64,000 nucleotides of DNA from positions 1 to 64,000 of the forward strand of contig NW_026971721.1 of the NCBI RefSeq assembly GCF_963678635.1, written 5' to 3'. The notes below the pieces were generated by a model. The model did no database searches. It saw only the letters and a list, made by a program, of their open reading frames with translations, and had not been told where the DNA came from. The translations under genes and the position numbers were made by a program. Of this stretch, positions 63,501 through 64,000 are shown in pieces (position 1 is the first letter of the stretch; every line of letters starts with the position of its first letter). This DNA is from Symsagittifera roscoffensis. Lineage: Eukaryota; Xenacoelomorpha; Acoela; Convolutidae.

Positions 63501-64000
63501 AAAGCCTACAAGTCGTTAGGCGAACTAGAATATGCAATCCAAGATATAACAGCGGCTGCTTTATTAGAAGATTTAGCAAACGCGGAAAACATGCAGGTGG
63601 ATATATTTTAGAATGGGTGGCTGTTTTGGAAACTGTCTATCGTGACTGTAGTAGGTATAGATCAAAATGTGAATTTATTAGGTATAGATTTTTTAAATGA
63701 AAATGAGTGTTTATTGTTTTAGTTAAAAATTCTTCTAAAAAGTTAATCAATAGTTCAAATTCGCGTCGCTTGTTGTCATTACTTGTACGTTATTTTTGAA
63801 GCTTACTAGAAAAGTTTTCAAAAGATTCAATTCTTTTTTAATTGGCCACCTATTCTAAGATATCGCTAACATGCAGCTATCAGAAGTTATTACGAAAGAA
63901 TTGTCAGAGAAGAAAGCGAAAGAGAAGTATGCATCAAAAACATCGAGACCGAGTCCTTCTAAACATTTTGTGAAGGGATATTTCGACAGCTTCACTTTTA
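51321..64000 (+). CDS. TOMM70: mitochondrial import receptor subunit TOM70, 5' part (five exons; continues past window)
   Basis: Outer-membrane receptor that takes hydrophobic precursors from Hsp70/Hsp90 and passes them to the TOM pore. Exons 51321-51560, 60041-60188, 62035-62120, 63417-63596 and 63877-64000 join in consistent phase (0, 1, 0, 0) with GT-AG borders. The product has an N-terminal transmembrane anchor (HVALGAAGVVLVGVSSYGIY, residues ~25-45), a Lys/Gly/Ser linker, then clamp-type TPRs: AKMRGNKYFKGKMYSKAVECY (TPR1, with the Asn typical of the EEVD clamp), ERATFYHNLAAAYEKM (TPR2), NPKY-like SPKYIKALSKRAKAY (TPR3), then KEKYASKT...PSPSKHFVKGYFDSF as in animal TOM70. The start at 51321 is chosen because ATG 51279 runs into a stop. 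The first intron of 8.5 kb is unusually repeat-rich. The C-terminal TPRs lie outside the window. Confidence 0.9.
51938..52453 (+). CDS. unassigned ORF in TOM70 intron 1, probably an exon or gene fragment
   Basis: 171 codons of complex, predominantly helical composition (SRYKLLCHLVQSVEQTAG, EALEISAFCALILQANRQLL) that looks like genuine coding sequence, unlike the surrounding T-rich DNA. An acceptor-like CTCTACAG ends at 51960; used as such, the exon would start in phase 2 and run to TGA 52451-52453. It cannot follow TOM70 exon 1 (phase 0) without a stop. The first internal ATG is at 51989. Possibilities: the last exon of an upstream or alternative transcript, a nested gene or a duplicated fragment. 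No family recognised. Confidence 0.5.
   Translation: MFYHWLYRINSTPYVEEMMLKIPDYTDSFTSAPSFENLDSKTICAIDQLSSRYKLLCHLVQSVEQTAGGYLTFLFKAHSPHLVELKNEALEISAFCALILQANRQLLDLDERIPQVVEYFEELLTDTDDSFYVSVRRLQAIRGKLCHILTLLMFVGSRPKVGSLQGVRDVP
52485..57640 (+). repeat. tandem duplication, ~2.53-kb unit (2 copies plus ~100-bp third start)
   Basis: The block TTTAGATAACTTAATAGCTTACTTAT with CACAAAGACGTC begins near 52485, 55013 and 57541, spacing 2528 bp each time. Internal landmarks (GTTGCAACCGGGTTCTAG, GGATCGCACTAAAT, TTGCGTCTTTCGATGAGC, GCGCAGC-CAGCTTCGTGTCTGTG) recur in order in both copies with roughly 15% divergence and many small indels. Short ORFs within it (for example 54337-54567 and 56728-57087) are not conserved as proteins. 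Related fragments recur in introns 1-2 (60420-60900) and near 61570-61690, so the unit is a dispersed repeat family. Confidence 0.88.
57651..57796 (-). pseudogene. antisense coiled-coil exon inside TOM70 intron 1
   Basis: On the minus strand a 146-bp open stretch is bounded by acceptor CTTGTTTTAG and donor GTAAAC. It encodes about 48 residues of heptad-rich, charged sequence (NEVSNQLQSVKSTMNE, KINQKLNMQLSHQLTEKE). It is a convincing exon of a coiled-coil protein, but no neighbouring exons were found. It lies exactly after the truncated third unit of the 2.53-kb duplication. It may be an exon of a nested antisense gene or a fragment carried in by the repeat. Confidence 0.5.
58751..58797 (+). 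repeat. 47-bp direct repeat, copy 1
   Basis: TTCAATGCATTTCCATTGTT continuing to CCACTATCGAA, repeated at 59675-59721 with one difference. The two copies flank the MITE; a partial inverted-like GGAGATTGCTAAC lies nearby. Origin unknown. Confidence 0.8.
58871..59457. mobile_element. hAT-like MITE (587 bp) with 8-bp target duplication
   Basis: Terminal inverted repeats GGATCAATTGAGCAATC followed by runs of C (58871-58894) and the complement at 59434-59457. Each end also carries a second internal ATTGAGCTATC-C-run copy. It is flanked by exact 8-bp direct repeats AGTGCATC at 58863-58870 and 59458-59465, the duplication size made by hAT-class transposases. No transposase is encoded. Confidence 0.85.
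59675..59721 (+). repeat. 47-bp direct repeat, copy 2
   Basis: Second copy of 58751-58797 (AATCTCC there, AACCTCC here). Confidence 0.8.
60041..60188 (+). CDS. TOMM70: TOM70 exon 2: first TPR
   Basis: Acceptor CCTGTTTAG, then TALESAVEAKMRGNKYF...GGDTTQ, ending in phase 1 at donor GTAAAA. It contains the carboxylate-clamp TPR1 helix pair. Confidence 0.92.
60189..62034 (+). other. TOM70 intron 2
   Basis: AT-rich intron with fragments related to the 2.53-kb repeat (for example AACCGGTTACTAGAC near 60460 and TTGCGTCTTTCGACGAGC near 60900) and a 30-bp local duplication near 61905-61965 (TTTTATGTACTTCAATAAGC twice). No gene is seen. Confidence 0.7.
62035..62120 (+). CDS. TOMM70: TOM70 exon 3: second TPR start
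   Basis: Acceptor CTCCATAG. The exon reads GGDLGGGEKLASAERATFYH then NLAAAYEKM and ends in phase 0 at donor GTTAGT. It is short (86 bp) and not visible as an ORF starting with ATG. Confidence 0.9.
62121..63416 (+). other. TOM70 intron 3
   Basis: An AT-rich intron. A short tRNA-like segment near 62330-62410 is the only structured feature noted, and it does not fold into a convincing tRNA. Otherwise nothing is seen. Confidence 0.65.
63417..63596 (+). CDS. TOMM70: TOM70 exon 4: second/third TPR
   Basis: Acceptor GCGTTGCAG, 60 codons from EKPEDVVREC to LANAENMQ, donor GTGGAT. The ALLEDLANAENMQ stretch matches the LEGFQN-type segment that follows TPR3 in animal TOM70. Confidence 0.92.
63877..64000 (+). 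CDS. TOMM70: TOM70 exon 5 (partial at window end)
   Basis: Acceptor ACATGCAG, phase 0, reading LSEVITKELSEKKAKEKYAS...YFDSFTF to the window edge. The previous exon also ends with ACATGCAG just before its donor. Confidence 0.88.

Overview
The window is invertebrate animal DNA, lineage unresolved. The right-hand 13 kb holds the first five exons of an AT-rich, intron-bearing nuclear gene for the mitochondrial import receptor TOM70, with GT-AG introns and T-rich acceptors. The left-hand 50 kb is filled by transposable elements. Intron style and AT-richness would fit a nematode or a flatworm, but nothing seen here decides this.

Two giant, related LTR retrotransposons dominate. Element A (682-25540, + strand, 24.9 kb) has LTRs of 937 and 927 bp that differ by about four substitutions and one short indel tract. 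Its two long genes are broken in several places. Element B (27047-49994, - strand, 22.9 kb) has LTRs of 916 and 913 bp that differ by one substitution and 3 bp, and both of its long genes are fully open. Shared layout in element orientation: LTR; a 17-nt primer-binding-like site about 11 nt downstream; a 2.5-3 kb repeat-rich leader; ORF1 (2935 aa in B); a 0.4-0.5 kb spacer with a splice-acceptor-like site; ORF2 (2959 aa in B); a short 3' UTR; a purine tract ending exactly 2 nt before the LTR; LTR. ORF1 is a single-frame Gag-protease-RT-RNase H-integrase polyprotein of Ty3/Gypsy type, with a C-terminal extension that resembles a TARG1-like macro (ADP-ribose) domain. ORF2 is not an envelope protein. 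It carries a coiled coil, a canonical SGNH/GDSL hydrolase domain with all its catalytic motifs, a second degenerate SGNH-like module, a hydrophobic region and conserved Cys motifs, in more than 2000 residues I cannot assign.

The most interesting nucleotide signal is the 10-mer GTCCGGGGAG. It forms the 3' polypurine tract of both elements and recurs inside ORF1 of both (four internal copies in A, three in B), in more than one reading frame. One copy sits in a strongly conserved nucleotide island with a hairpin. This suggests several internal (central) polypurine tracts serving plus-strand synthesis of a very long genome. Element-specific motifs are also amplified: CGGAGGGGTC in the A leader, and a GTCTTGGGAC array plus roughly ten-fold enrichment of CTTGAG in B.

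Layout: 1-83 edge of a third related LTR; 84-681 flank; 682-25540 element A, inserted into the left end of a palindromic foldback repeat (25541-26725); 26726-27046 and 49995-50830 a satellite of about 165 bp that element B split; 50831-51320 upstream of TOM70; 51321-64000 TOM70 with an 8.5 kb first intron. That intron contains an unassigned 171-codon ORF, a tandem 2.53 kb duplication, an antisense coiled-coil exon and an hAT-like MITE.
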